From NCBI RefSeq assembly GCF_000003815.2, contig NC_049981.1:11760964-11824963 (forward strand): DNA of 64,000 nt, written 5' to 3'. Shown here in pieces: positions 36,801-45,412 of this stretch (position 1 is its first letter; each line of letters starts with the position of its first letter). A model generated the notes under the pieces. It was not told the origin of the DNA, did no database searches, and saw nothing but the letters and a program-made list of their open reading frames with translations. Position numbers and translations under genes: made by a program. Source of the DNA: Branchiostoma floridae. Its lineage: Eukaryota; Chordata; Leptocardii; Amphioxiformes; Branchiostomatidae.

Positions 36801-39800
36801 TTTCAGTTTTGCGTATCGGTATCCTTATCTTTGTAAGCGAAAGTTTAAAGATGATGCAAAATGACATCACTCTGTTGTATATACATTTCTATCCAGATGC
36901 TTACAATTTTGATTTTTCAATATTTGTAAAGCTCAATATCCTCTTGGTATAGTTAGTCACTCTCTTTGAATACTAATATGCAAGCTTTCATACTGGTAGT
37001 GTTTACTTTGGCTAGTATTTAGATAAAAATCCCCTCATGGCAGTAAGTAATAAAATTAAGCTAAACCCATGTCACGTGACCTGAAGTGTGACGTAAGCAA
37101 CGAGTCAAAGCTGCCCGGTAATCGATACCGCCGTTTCTGTTGAGGGATTGATTTCCTTGTGTTATCTTTTCTACAGATGACGCTTATACTGAGTTCACAG
37201 CCAGGGTTCGTCAGTGTAACAGTCCTACGGTTCCGGTAAGATAGGGTCCTATTTTAATGTAGAAGGTGCTGTAGAATGGGGGAAAATTAAAGGTACTGAG
37301 AAAATCCTCTCTTGAAGACAGAAGTTTAATGTCATATCATATATGTAACTGAATGAGAACAGTCTTTCATAATTTAATTACATTATTGTGGGATAAGTAG
37401 CATTGTGGACCTCTCCTCTTTCAAAGTCTTTGTTTTCATCATGGTTTTGGAATGCACTGACTTTCCCATCCGACCAGTCTCCAGCTACAGCATGCTGGCA
37501 TCTTCCCCCTCACATCCTGTCACTAGTCCGTATTCACATGACGAACACGCAATAACATAGGTCTCCTTTCTTTGCCTTCACCATGACTGATTTTTGGAAT
37601 GTGCTGACCTTCCCATCCTACCAGTATCCAGCTACGTCATCTCCCCCTCACACCCTGTGACTCATCCGTATTCACATAACTACGAACATGCAATAGGCCT
37701 CCGTGCATGAAGTTGGGAAGAAGGTCCATTATTTCACATTTTGTGTCAAGTGTATAACTATGAACTGTTTGTCGCATGATCCCCTTCAGCCAGGGAAGCG
37801 TGGTAGCTGACACAGAGGTTCAGGTGGAGCAACCGTCCAGTGGAGGAGCTGACCTGGCTAACGTCAGCTCAGCCGTACAGGACACGATAACCACGGCCGT
37901 GTCGAACGGGACGCTGGGCAACCTTACCGTGGATCCGAGCTCTCTACAGATATCTCCTGTCACGACGCCGAGCCCAAGTATGTAACCCATTCAAGATTAC
38001 ATTTATAAGAATGGAACGATGTTGGTGAATATTGCAAATTTTACTAAACTCAACTTCAGAACATCATGACCATCAAAAACTGGGACAACCAAGATTAGAA
38101 GATCCAAAATCACAACTTCAAAAATCAGGACGTCCAAATTCAGAACGTCCTAAACCAGAACATTCAATATCAGAACATCCAAGATCAGAGCATCAACAAA
38201 TCATTCACAACATTAAATTCATCGTAAACAAAAGTAAACAATAGTACCCTACACTAGATTCAAACAACAGTTCGACATGTGCAATATTTACAGTCAGAGG
38301 GATGTAACGTTACACGTTTTTAGAAATACCCACCAAGATGACAATAAGAAATGCTGTTGTCATTGGACATGCAGGGCTTGATACTTGAGTGTTAGTACCA
38401 CACAATTATTTTCTGTGTCAGTGTAGGTAGACGATGGTAACGAAATAAATCTGGCACGCAGAATTGAAGGAGATGAAAGGAAATAAAAGGATTCTTATTG
38501 TAATTGCATTATCTTGAAGCTTACTTGTAACTGTTTTATTGTTCCAGGTACAACTCCTTCACCAACTGAAGCAGGTAAGATGTTCGTTGCTCAGTGACTA
38601 TGTAGCTTTAACATGCAGTGCGACTTGAAATTGAGGTCACGGTCGGTTTGGATCCATGCCACAATCGGCAATTTCACTATTTGTCACAAGATGGCGCCCT
38701 GTCACTTTGACCATGGTACAACCACTTGCAATACGTGCTTCAATATACTGATACGTGCACGTGGTTTGAAGCATTTTGAGTCCAACAAGCAGCTGAATTT
38801 AGGGTTGTTGTTTGGCATTTTCCTAGGGTTGGCTAGCAAGCATGATTAGGCTTTCGTCGGTTTAAAGAGTAAGCCAATTTTAGTTCATAAAGACTAATTT
38901 AGGCACGACTCAAATGATGCATCTTAAGAATTCCAACGCGAATTTACTGCTGACTCATTCAAGTTTAAGACGTCTCAAGAGGAGAAGAGACTTTCAAGAT
39001 TTAACTCAAGTCGCGACGTATCAACACGTCTTTAGTCAAAGACTTTTGCTAACGTCGCAAGTACGAAGGACGTACCCGCTAAAAGCTAACGTCACATTGC
39101 CAAACTACGGCCAGGCGCGCCGAGCTGTTTGTGTAGACGAAATAGAAATGTATACGCAAAAACATACACAAATAATGCTCACGACTATTCTCTTTACGTC
39201 TTGTGCATTTTTGTGTCTTTTATGACTGGGCCTCGGTTCGGACCTAAACCGTTATCCCAGTCAACTGTGAAGTTCTAACAGTCTCCTGTCTGTCCTCTGC
39301 AGGTCACTACCAGACGGCGTTCATCTCCTTCGTACTGGACACCAATGTGGGAGCGGACGCCCTGGACCCCACATGTCCCTCGCACGACGAACTCACCAGG
39401 GAGATCGAACAAAACGTGAGTAGTACTACATATTTTATGACTGTTATGAAAGTGGGTTCATGACTTTTTCCTCTGCGATCAGCAATGATGATCCTTTTGG
39501 TGGAGAGAGGATATATAAGTCTATTCAAGTCTGCCTTTCCACTCTACAATTATTCAATAACAAAAAGTGTTCTTGTCGACTATCAAAGGGAGCGACAAAA
39601 CACACTACATAAAGTTACAGCTATCGTTCGATCACTGAGAACATAGCTATACTGCCTACAATATGACTGTATGATGTAATTAATGTCCGTTTACGTTTGA
39701 ATTCTCAGCTGGACGCGTTATTTGCTCATATACAAGGGTACAAGTCAGCAAAGGTCGTGTCTCGGAGGTAGGTGTTTCGTCTTTGTCCGAACAAAGTAAA

Positions 39801-40146
39801 TTTGCCCTCCCATACCGCGAGAGATCCGCTTAACAATCAAGGAGGTTATATTGTAACAATTAACCACCGTGAAATGTAATGACGATCAAGGACAACTTTT
39901 CCTTCAAAACGGAAGTCCATATGCAATGCTAGAACCTCTTTGCCTTTAGTTAAATCAAGCTTGAAACGACAAAAGACACGAGAGCGCCTTCGTCGAAGTA
40001 AGTAAGTCACGAGTAAAAGAAATTATCAAATAGATTACTCAGTTGCAAAATTTTATTTAAAGAGAGTAACGTTTTTTTTTGGTATTGACCATTTTCGTAA
40101 TGTTTACTTTTGCAGGAACGTCGAATCGGACAACAACGTGTACTAG
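21794..40146 (+). CDS. Secreted mucin-like protein with six SEA domains and C-terminal half-SEA (25 exons, complete)
   Basis: Exons: 21794-21863, 25724-26368, 26907-27016, 27626-27684, 28052-28977, 29143-29252, 29351-29409, 29545-30356, 30556-30665, 30803-30861, 31391-32037, 32217-32326, 32750-32808, 33249-34228, 34459-34565, 34896-34954, 35076-35239, 35652-36164, 36665-36774, 37177-37235, 37790-37977, 38548-38574, 39303-39415, 39709-39767, 40116-40146. Every junction is GT-AG and phase-consistent. The total is 6,186 nt, 2,062 codons with the stop. An in-frame ATG at 21770 would add eight residues. The protein has a signal peptide, six complete SEA domains (GSVIAD/GSVVAD), long Pro/Thr repeats and no transmembrane helix, so it is predicted to be secreted. 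Known SEA domains often self-cleave within G-S-V-x and occur in mucins and matrix proteins. Only one cysteine is present in the whole product. Splice choices were made by eye. Confidence 0.88.
22645..22690. repeat. GT microsatellite followed by G-run
   Basis: A (TG)n tract runs into GTGGG repeats and a homopolymeric G stretch within mucin intron 1. Simple repeat, no other content. Confidence 0.85.
22990..23808 (-). mobile_element. LINE fragment: RT C-terminal part and 3' UTR
   Basis: On the minus strand, frame 23806-23304 reads ADLKWATHVTHITKQSSKR..., then RPLLEYAAPTWSPG, EKIQRRACRTILG and EARRTLLCRKFGLRLL, and ends in LLNSS and a stop. This is the conserved segment after the RT domain of CR1/L2-like LINEs. 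About 300 bp of 3' UTR follow, ending in an ACAATTATG(TATAAT)-like tail near 22990. The element is 5'-truncated and lies antisense in intron 1 of the mucin gene. It belongs to a different family from the element at 16.3-18.1 kb. Confidence 0.85.
24445..24492. repeat. Telomere-like interstitial tract
   Basis: About eight CTAACC/CCCTAA/CCTTAA hexamers in a row, degenerate at several positions. The metazoan telomere unit on this strand is CCCTAA. The tract is short and imperfect, so it is probably a slippage product or repair scar and not a telomere. Confidence 0.7.
25724..26368 (+). CDS. Mucin gene exon 2: N-glycosylation-sequon repeat domain (PVTNATAPAA)
   Basis: 645 nt, phase 1 on both sides (acceptor TTTTCCCAG, donor CAAG|GTGGGT). 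After a Thr/Ala-rich lead it holds about 13 copies of a 10-residue unit of the type VTNAT(A/M)PA(A/V)P. Each unit contains an Asn-Ala-Thr sequon, so nearly every repeat can take an N-glycan as well as O-glycans on Thr. There is no cysteine. Antisense translation is also open (FVTGAAGIVA) because of the repeat, and is not regarded as coding. Upstream of the repeats lie further sequons such as NVT and NAT. Confidence 0.85.
26505..26880. repeat. Dispersed repeat (shared with 47.2 kb and 50.45 kb)
   Basis: The segment starting GGCCGACATTT.CTT.AGAGCAAATAC near 26517 reappears near 47183. Its distal end, a purine-rich AGAAGAAG tract followed by ACAATATATTTCACCA and TATGGCTGAAATATA, reappears near 50445-50520. 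It lies in mucin intron 2. Function and class are unknown; it resembles the ends of a non-coding interspersed element. Confidence 0.6.
26907..28205 (+). CDS. Mucin gene exons 3-5: SEA domain 1
   Basis: The domain is split as 26907-27016 (VAVSLSLTSETFQPALNDP..., phase 1 to 0), 27626-27684 (LNSALSSTPGYISSQVTGFR, phase 0 to 2) and the start of 28052-28977 (SGSVIADTSISYRSG... to FTVDPSSL). The order beta1/helix, helix/beta2, cleavage loop G-S-V-I-A-D, then the second half fits the SEA fold. The same three-exon layout recurs in every SEA of the gene. SEA1 is more divergent from SEA2-4 than those are from one another. Confidence 0.85.
27457..27534. repeat. 78-bp near-perfect palindrome in mucin intron 3
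   Basis: The sequence is centred on GGAATTCC (27491-27498) with arms starting TATAGAAAAATGCTAA on one side and its complement on the other, with only a few mismatches. A hairpin-forming mini-element of this kind is typical of small MITEs. No coding content. Confidence 0.75.
28052..28977 (+). CDS. Mucin gene exon 5: SEA1 second half plus 16-aa repeat array
   Basis: 926 nt, phase 2 in, phase 1 out (donor GAGC|GTACGT). The first ~52 residues finish SEA1. A glycine run (ten consecutive Gly after SPTP) and a Ser/Thr/Pro stretch follow. Then come about seven copies of a 48-nt unit coding SPRPDGVTTPRPENVT, each with an Asn-Val-Thr sequon, and a Thr-rich tail (TTTTTTDTTTAA). The array is open in other frames too (for example Leu/His-rich in +2); those are shadows of the repeat. 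Confidence 0.85.
29143..30356 (+). CDS. Mucin gene exons 6-8: SEA domain 2 and its repeat array
   Basis: Exons 29143-29252 (PKLEVSLKLTSVPFTPSL...), 29351-29409 (FDQLFANNPGYVRTNVRGFR) and 29545-30356 (QGSVIADTEVVLEDTGDSG...). The last exon continues into about nine 16-residue PRPDGVTTPR(P/S)ENVT units and a Thr-rich end. Phases 1-0-2-1 repeat exactly. The putative self-cleavage loop is Gly-Ser-Val-Ile. This is the first of three very similar consecutive modules. Confidence 0.88.
30556..32037 (+). CDS. Mucin gene exons 9-11: SEA domain 3 and its repeat array
   Basis: Exons 30556-30665 (PKLEISLTFTSVTFTPTL...), 30803-30861 (FDLLFVNVQGYVKTIVLGFR) and 31391-32037 (QGSVIADTEVVLEDTGGSG..., then a shorter array of ENVTSPRPDGVT units). 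By eye, exon 9 differs from exon 12 at only two of 110 positions, and exon 10 from exon 13 at two of 59. The introns are also alike, so this module and the next arose by a recent duplication. Confidence 0.88.
32217..34228 (+). CDS. Mucin gene exons 12-14: SEA domain 4 and long repeat array
   Basis: Exons 32217-32326, 32750-32808 and 33249-34228. The SEA part is nearly identical to SEA3. Exon 14 (980 nt) starts with the regular 16-residue units, then drifts into a looser pattern of the type TRPDITTxxQNAT with frequent NAT/NVT sequons and Arg-Pro pairs. It ends in phase 1 at GCAT|GTGAGT. No cysteine is encoded. The decay of the repeat toward the 3' end suggests that array homogenisation acts mainly on the 5' part. 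Confidence 0.87.
34459..35239 (+). CDS. Mucin gene exons 15-17: SEA domain 5
   Basis: Exons 34459-34565 (SLALALTLSGESWRSTLSNS..., one codon shorter than the other A exons), 34896-34954 (LQTELGSTPGYVRSEVTGFR) and 35076-35239 (QGSVIADVNVYYAASGG... to LTVDPTSLDYLS). This SEA exon ends directly after the domain, and its Pro/Thr-rich partner is a separate exon (35652-36164). The GSVIAD loop is kept. Confidence 0.87.
35652..36164 (+). CDS. Mucin gene exon 18: 9-aa repeat domain (TQPATTAGA)
   Basis: 513 nt, phase 1 on both sides. About 15 copies of a 27-nt unit of the form GA(T/S)QPA(T/M)T(A/P) precede a Thr/Pro/Lys-rich tail (KRTTKAPG). Unlike the other repeat exons it has no Asn sequons, so it should be modified only by O-glycans. 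Antisense and shifted frames are open because of the repeat (for example CHTTGYNSGC) and are rejected. Confidence 0.85.
36665..37977 (+). CDS. Mucin gene exons 19-21: SEA domain 6
   Basis: Exons 36665-36774 (AQKLSVSFTMTSLTYTADLG...), 37177-37235 (MTLILSSQPGFVSVTVLRFR) and 37790-37977 (QGSVVADTEVQVEQPSSG... to LTVDPSSLQISPVTTPSP). The loop is Gly-Ser-Val-Val. The exon phases equal those of the other modules. It is the last complete SEA in the protein. Confidence 0.87.
37421..37710. repeat. Tandem duplication (~140 bp, two copies) in mucin intron 20
   Basis: Two imperfect copies in a row share TTTGGAATG(C/T)(A/G)CTGAC, TTCCCATCC.ACCAGT.TCCAGCTAC and TCCGTATTCACAT. No coding role seen. Confidence 0.65.
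38055..38205. repeat. Degenerate intronic minisatellite (CCA/AGAACATC-rich)
   Basis: Repeats around TCAGAACATCCAAGATCAG of 15-17 bp lie between exons 21 and 22. The longest frame (Ser-Glu-His-Pro-Arg-like) has no acceptor/donor pair that fits the gene's phase, so I treat it as non-coding. Confidence 0.55.
38548..38574 (+). CDS. Mucin gene exon 22: 27-nt microexon
   Basis: Acceptor TTGTTCCAG and donor GCAG|GTAAGA enclose 27 nt, phase 1 in and out, coding STTPSPTEA. It bridges the Pro/Thr tail of SEA6 to the half-SEA. Its symmetric phase means that including or skipping it leaves the frame intact. Confidence 0.7.
39303..40146 (+). CDS. Mucin gene exons 23-25: C-terminal half-SEA and stop
   Basis: Exons 39303-39415 (HYQTAFISFVLDTNVGADAL... 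with LDPTCPSHDEL), 39709-39767 (LDALFAHIQGYKSAKVVSRR) and 40116-40146 (NVESDNNVY and stop). The first two exons match SEA exons A and B in length and phase. Where the G-S-V exon should follow, a 31-nt exon instead adds nine polar residues and ends the protein. The module therefore contains only the part of SEA that precedes the cleavage site. Its cysteine is the only one found in the whole 2,061-residue protein. Confidence 0.85.
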
Positions 40147-40587
40147 ATTATACTGAGGACACGTTGAATGTCAACTTCAAGAATTCAAAGTTTCTGTCTT
40201 GATCTTTATTGTTTTAGTTAGACCGAAATCGTCTTTTGTCTGATCTTTTATCTAGAATATCTATATTTAGGAAACATTAAATGTAAAGGAAAAGAAATAT
40301 AATGGCAATTTCATTTAGAACAAATGTTTCGTGAATGCAGGTTATGATTTGATATTAGTTTACGTATCAACTTATGATGGTGTTTTTTTCTCTATCAGTG
40401 GTCTTGGGAACTACTGGGTTTCACAAGTGATTTAAAATAATGAAATTATTTAATACACCCATACTTATAATGTTGTCTGTTTTTTTTTTCTAGTTGCAAA
40501 ATTAAAATATCCTTTTCCAAAGATCAGTATAAAACACATGTTAGATCTCTAAACAAAAGCTAATGTTGATGGTTGTAGGCTCTACTC

Positions 40588-40609
40588 AATAAATCAGACC
40601 TTCAATAAA
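40588..40609 (+). terminator. Polyadenylation signals of the mucin gene (candidate)
   Basis: Two AATAAA hexamers, at 40588-40593 and 40604-40609, lie about 450 bp after the stop codon at 40144-40146. The 3' UTR in between is AT-rich and without open frames of note. Confidence 0.5.
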
Positions 40610-42633
40610 TAACAGGCAGTGTCATGTTTACTTATATTTGTGCCGCACAGTCGAAGACTAACTTAAAATCTCTCTTTGCAATCGTGTTTCTCAATGCACA
40701 ATACGTCGATGATTTCTGTGTTATAAGTTTTGCATATTCAGCAAAGAACAAAGGAATATATATTGGTGGAGATTTAATTGTTTCGATCTTGTGAGGGTAA
40801 ATGCGTCATAGGTTCCAAACTGGAGCTATCGGTGTGTATGATACGGTAATTATGGCACCTCGCATTGATTGGAGTAACCCTGAGGGTAACAGCATTTAAG
40901 GGTCACAAAGTTTGATATCATAATTGTTCCCTAGGGGTATGAAACAAGCTGGCGGCAGCCAGAATTCCATTGGCGAGAAATCACGTGTTCGGCAACTATT
41001 TTTAGCATCCTATATATGCTGGAGAACCTGGAAGACGGGTTGTCATAAACGGCAAACCTTCTTGTGAGTCGGACGATCCGACACGGAGGGTTACCGCCCA
41101 TGTGTACTGAGTGAAATTAACTGTAAAATATCACTGGGTGGTACCGGTAACTTATTATACGCACAGATTGTCTGTCAGCTTGCCTTCCAAGGTCATGTCA
41201 ACAATCAATTTTATAAGTGCACTAATGACAAAGATTTCAGTTGATTTACAGTTTGATAACACTTTTTATTTTGAAAGGAGCTTTATGTAGAGTAAGAGTG
41301 ACCTTGATTATGAGACTACTGTTTGCTAACTGTGCAAGGTGACGAGGTTATAACAAGTCAATAAAACATATCTTTGTAGATGTCTCTCCCGCCATGTTTA
41401 TATCGCATTGATTTGTGGGTACTTTTCCTCTGCCAAATGAGAAATTGCACTGTTTAGATTTGGTCAGCATAAGAGTGAAAAGGGGTGGTGTTTTAAGTTT
41501 TAAAAGGGCATAAAAGCGAACGATTTGGTGACAGTAATTATAATAACATGTTCTACCTGTTTTCTTAAAACCACATACGTTCTTTGATTACCTCCCCCCT
41601 ATGATATTGATAAAAACCAAACATGTGCTGTCATACGTGAGTTGGGACAGTCCCATGGAATAGCCCGCTACAGTGCGCCTCCTAGTGACTTGCCTAATAT
41701 TGCAAGCACTGTGTCCAACCAGCAAGCACGTTGAAAATGTAATATGAATGCCACTGTTATAGTGGTGTCAACGATTAACGATTAAATCCAAACGATTACT
41801 TATAAGTTGGAATTTTGCTGAATTTGCCAAAGTTAAGACTATAAAAATAACATTTGCAGACAAATAAATAATATTTACCTTCACATGGTGTAACCTAATA
41901 ATCTACTGCTTTGTTTATTTTTACTGAAAAAATATTTCTGGTCATCAACCTCTCCAGCTCTTTCCTACCTTCTGCACATTATAATGCAGGTTCACCTTCT
42001 GTGAAGGTTAAAGTAGGAAGAAGAAAAACAGCAATGACAAAAAGAAATTATTCATGCATCGATAAAAGGTGGACTGTACATGTAGTGACGGTGCATCACC
42101 ACCACAAGTTGTGGATGAAATACGTGTGTCCTTGGTAACATTCAGACGATGGAGGATCTGTTCTACTTCTGGGTCAGGGCAACGACCCCATTATGTTAAA
42201 CACAGCTTTGACATGTCTGCTAAAATTGCAGGCTGACTTCGAGCTTCTTAACTTAGAATACAGCGAGTTGCCAGGCCGGGCCTATACACCCCTGAAATTG
42301 ACTAAGCCCGGGACTGCAAATTGTTTAACAGCGTCAAAAAAATGACCGGGATGTGATTAGTCAGCCAGGCGGGTTAGAGGCTTCCAGAGCGGAGGAAACC
42401 CAGCCTACAGCCCTGGGAGTGACCCATATGCAGATTACGACCTTCTGGTGATACCTGGACTGACCGGTAGTGGAGACAGACTCCCCGTGTGGTATATTGT
42501 TTAGACGTCGAGTGGGGGTATGTAAATTAATACTATGTAATGATAGTGCGGTCAGGAGGTGCCGATTCACTCCAAGCAGTCGACAGCACCTGGCGACAGC
42601 ACAAGAAAAAGGAACGCTGCTTTGGAGTACAGC
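40610..42633. other. Intergenic stretch between the two plus-strand SEA genes
   Basis: No exon recognised. A short dispersed repeat near 41835-41905 (ATTTGCAGACAAA... TTTACCTTCACATGGT) is related to the one at 18.9 kb. The promoter of the following gene should lie just before 42634, but no clear TATA box is seen at the usual distance. Confidence 0.5.
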
Positions 42634-42691
42634 ATGTCTAGAACACTTGGACTACTGCTGTTGTTAGTAACAGGCCACATATACCTTGCAG
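42634..42691 (+). CDS. Half-SEA gene exon 1: signal peptide
   Basis: ATG at 42634 opens MSRTLGLLLLLVTGHIYLA and the exon ends CTTGCAG|GTTAGC in phase 1. A hydrophobic Leu/Val core with a basic N-terminal residue supports secretion. This start is the only Met before the core within the exon. Confidence 0.78.
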
Positions 42692-44790
42692 GTTAGCAGT
42701 TTATCAACTTTTTTATAGGCAACATTGCCACGAATGGGTAATATATAGAACGGAAGTACGCTAGTGTCCTTTATAAGTGGCATAAGTGATGTTGAAGGGG
42801 AACTGTCGTACTTTCGCACTAAAATTTTTGTCCCCGTATTCACTCGATGTCTAGTTATTCGCATGAGTCGTAATGAAACAAATTGAATACTAGAAAGGTA
42901 ACATTTTCGCGGAAATGCAGAATGTTTTCATCGTAGCCTTTTGTCAAGCTACTCGCACACAATACTCTACTCTCTACCTTTAGGCTTGCTCTATGCTCGA
43001 GTAAAAAAACTACACCTGCTTGGTTTTGGACCAGGTATTCAACATAATCATACTGTTCCATTAGGCTCGCCCTATACTATTGTAGGTCAGTAAAAGAATT
43101 CCCATATGTATCTACAAAAACAGCTAATATATATCCTATGATCCTTTGATTGGCTACTAACGTCTGATGCAAAAATACATTGTAATATATTTTTCCCTTC
43201 TGAGGAAAACATAATAACACAATCTGCTTAACACGGTTACAACGGCTGTTTCTTCAGAGGCCAAAGATGTTTACGTCTCGTTCGTGGTTGACGCCGAGGT
43301 GGGGCCGGACAGTTTGGACCCGACCTGTCCGTCCTACGATGACCTCACAGCAGAGGTGGAGAGAAATGTGAGTCTGTGTCACACAACCGTACGACACAAA
43401 GTCTGTGTCGCACTATTATATACCATCCCTCTACTCACACCTAGTAACATTAGTACAAGGGACTCGAACGAACATGGGAACGATTGCTTAGTGTCCTCTT
43501 TGTAAGGACTGCAACGCGCCCCATTTCTTGGAAGCTTAGTGATTTCTCCTTTAGAACTTATCAGCCTAACACGTCAACTATGGTATCTTTGCCGTTGAGT
43601 TTGTCAAATGTAGCGTCAAGAAAGCATAAGACTTAGTGTAAATTCTATGTAATCATTCGAGCTTTTGTTGCTAAATACAGGCGTGTCTTCTGTGAACTAT
43701 CATGATATCAAATTGTGCCCAAACTGTGCCCAGGGCACAGTTTGACATAAACAGGGCCCGACAAGGTTGATAGGTCAGTGACCGTAAGGTAAACTCTGGA
43801 CGAACATGAGAATACCAAGGACTTGGAACTACTATCTATTGTGTGTGATTCTCTCACCTTTCTTACATTTCGTCTCTATAAAATCCCATCTTCTAGAACA
43901 TCTGTGGTGGGAACTAAGCATACGACAGGGCTGTACGCTTCGGGCTAGGTCACATAATGTCAGATCAGTGTTATCCACTTACTGCACAGGAACAAAAGAT
44001 AGCATAACCCCCTAGCACAGGGGTCATCTTGTTTTGCATTGTGCCATATTGTTGACAAAAACTAAACTTTCTACCATCATAATTCCGTTATAATTACGTG
44101 AATCCTACTAAGGAAATCTCTCCCAGCATCTTAAGGGGAGGGGAACTGTCCCTAGGAAACTTTGGTATTCCTATTAAAAGATAATTATTGGGCGTGGTAT
44201 CCACTCAAATTGTAACGCCATTTGCTTTGATGAAAGGTTATCTAATTGTTTGAAAGAAGCACTCCAAGTAGGGTAAAACATAGACCTGAATCAAAGCTGA
44301 CAGATACTTTGTCTTTGCAGATAGACAAGTCATTCTCTAGCATAGAGGGTTATGAGTCAGCTAACGTCGTCTCTAGGAGGTGAGTTTCAGTCACCTTTCT
44401 TTCGTGTGATGCAAATGCCTTTGATTGAATAACGAAGCTACGGTATGTTTTCAAGTCAAGCTGATCACATTATCTATGCGAGTGGTTTTGCACTGAAACT
44501 GGATACGGAACAGTATTTCACAACATCACAAAACATTGATGATCAAGAATTGGTACAATGTTATGCTGACTGGTTTGGTGTTATGTGGCACTCAAGGTTG
44601 ACTGCATTTTGTGGTGGATTCTTTAACAATCCTCTGACAGATTTTGATATTATGTTTTTCATTGAAACAGACATGCAGGATACGTTTTGCCAATGTCTGC
44701 TAAATAATATCATAGCCGTGATGGTTTCACAACGTATTTGCCATGTTTTTCTCTTTCAGAAAAGTCAAACAGGACGAAAATCTACCCTGA
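42634..44790 (+). CDS. Small secreted half-SEA protein, 85 aa (4 exons, complete)
   Basis: Exons 42634-42691, 43258-43367, 44321-44379 and 44760-44790, 258 nt in total (86 codons with the stop), all GT-AG with phases 1, 0, 2. The signal peptide is MSRTLGLLLLLVTGHIYLA. The mature part has VYVSFVVDAEVGPDSL with LDPTCPSYDDL, then IDKSFSSIEGYESANVVSRR and KVKQDENLP. It is clearly a paralogue of the C-terminal module of the upstream mucin gene: 110 versus 113, 59 versus 59 and 31 versus 31 nt exons. It keeps the single cysteine and lacks the SEA cleavage loop and second half. Its function is unknown. It could be a free binding or capping unit for SEA proteins; that is inference. Confidence 0.85.
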
Positions 44791-45095
44791 GTGTATTCTG
44801 AACTGAAGAAAATTATAAGGATGACTTTTTAAAGCGCACTTAAAAGTACTATAAGTAACTTAAACTAGATCTTGCCACAGTTCTTCTGAAGACAAATATG
44901 TATTCTTTCTTTTAATATTGTTGCTGATTGTCATTGTATTTTTAGTGGTCTTCGTGTGATTACTTTGGCAATTAAGTTATTTGATTATTACACCATGCAT
45001 TTGATGATTTTTTTTTCTATATTCATCCCTACCAAAATATCTTTTGGATACGTAAGCCTGTTGTCACTACTCAAGTGTGTGTTACAGTTGCACCA

Positions 45096-45101
45096 AATAA
45101 A
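45096..45101 (+). terminator. Polyadenylation signal of the half-SEA gene (candidate)
   Basis: AATAAA about 300 bp after the stop at 44788-44790; a second AATAAA is at 45288-45293. The opposing gene ends at 45702, so the two genes converge with less than 1 kb between stops. Confidence 0.45.
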
Positions 45102-45406
45102 TGAATTGAAAACAAGTTTTACCCTCCCAACGTCTTCCAGTATGGATCATTTATGGCACAATATGGCTATTTAAGTACATAAAATTCATTGTCTAGTACA
45201 GCAAATGATGGAACGAAAATTCCAATATCCGGATGCATCGTTTTATTTTTTGTTTGGCGTTTTAGGTAGCGTATATCAAGTATATCAAATAAAACATTTT
45301 TGACTGCGGTTTGTAAACAATGCTCCAACTGTAAGTTTGGAATTCACTACTTAGAGTAATATGCTTATAGCTATGAGTACTTAAAAATCTATATGTATAT
45401 GAATAA

Positions 45407-45412
45407 TTTATT
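45407..45412 (-). terminator. Polyadenylation signal of the mosaic gene (candidate)
   Basis: TTTATT on the plus strand (AATAAA on the minus) lies about 290 bp beyond the stop at 45702-45704. Another copy is at 45242-45247. The interval 44791-45701 holds only the converging 3' ends; no further gene is seen. Confidence 0.4.

Noticed and set aside
38914-39225. 103-codon plus frame in mucin intron 22
   Set aside because: It ends in a hydrophobic stretch but lacks an acceptor/donor pair of the needed phase and has no similarity to SEA or mucin parts.
44445-44801. 118-codon plus frame near the end of the half-SEA gene
   Set aside because: It lies in the last intron and runs through the terminal exon in a different frame, with no homology.
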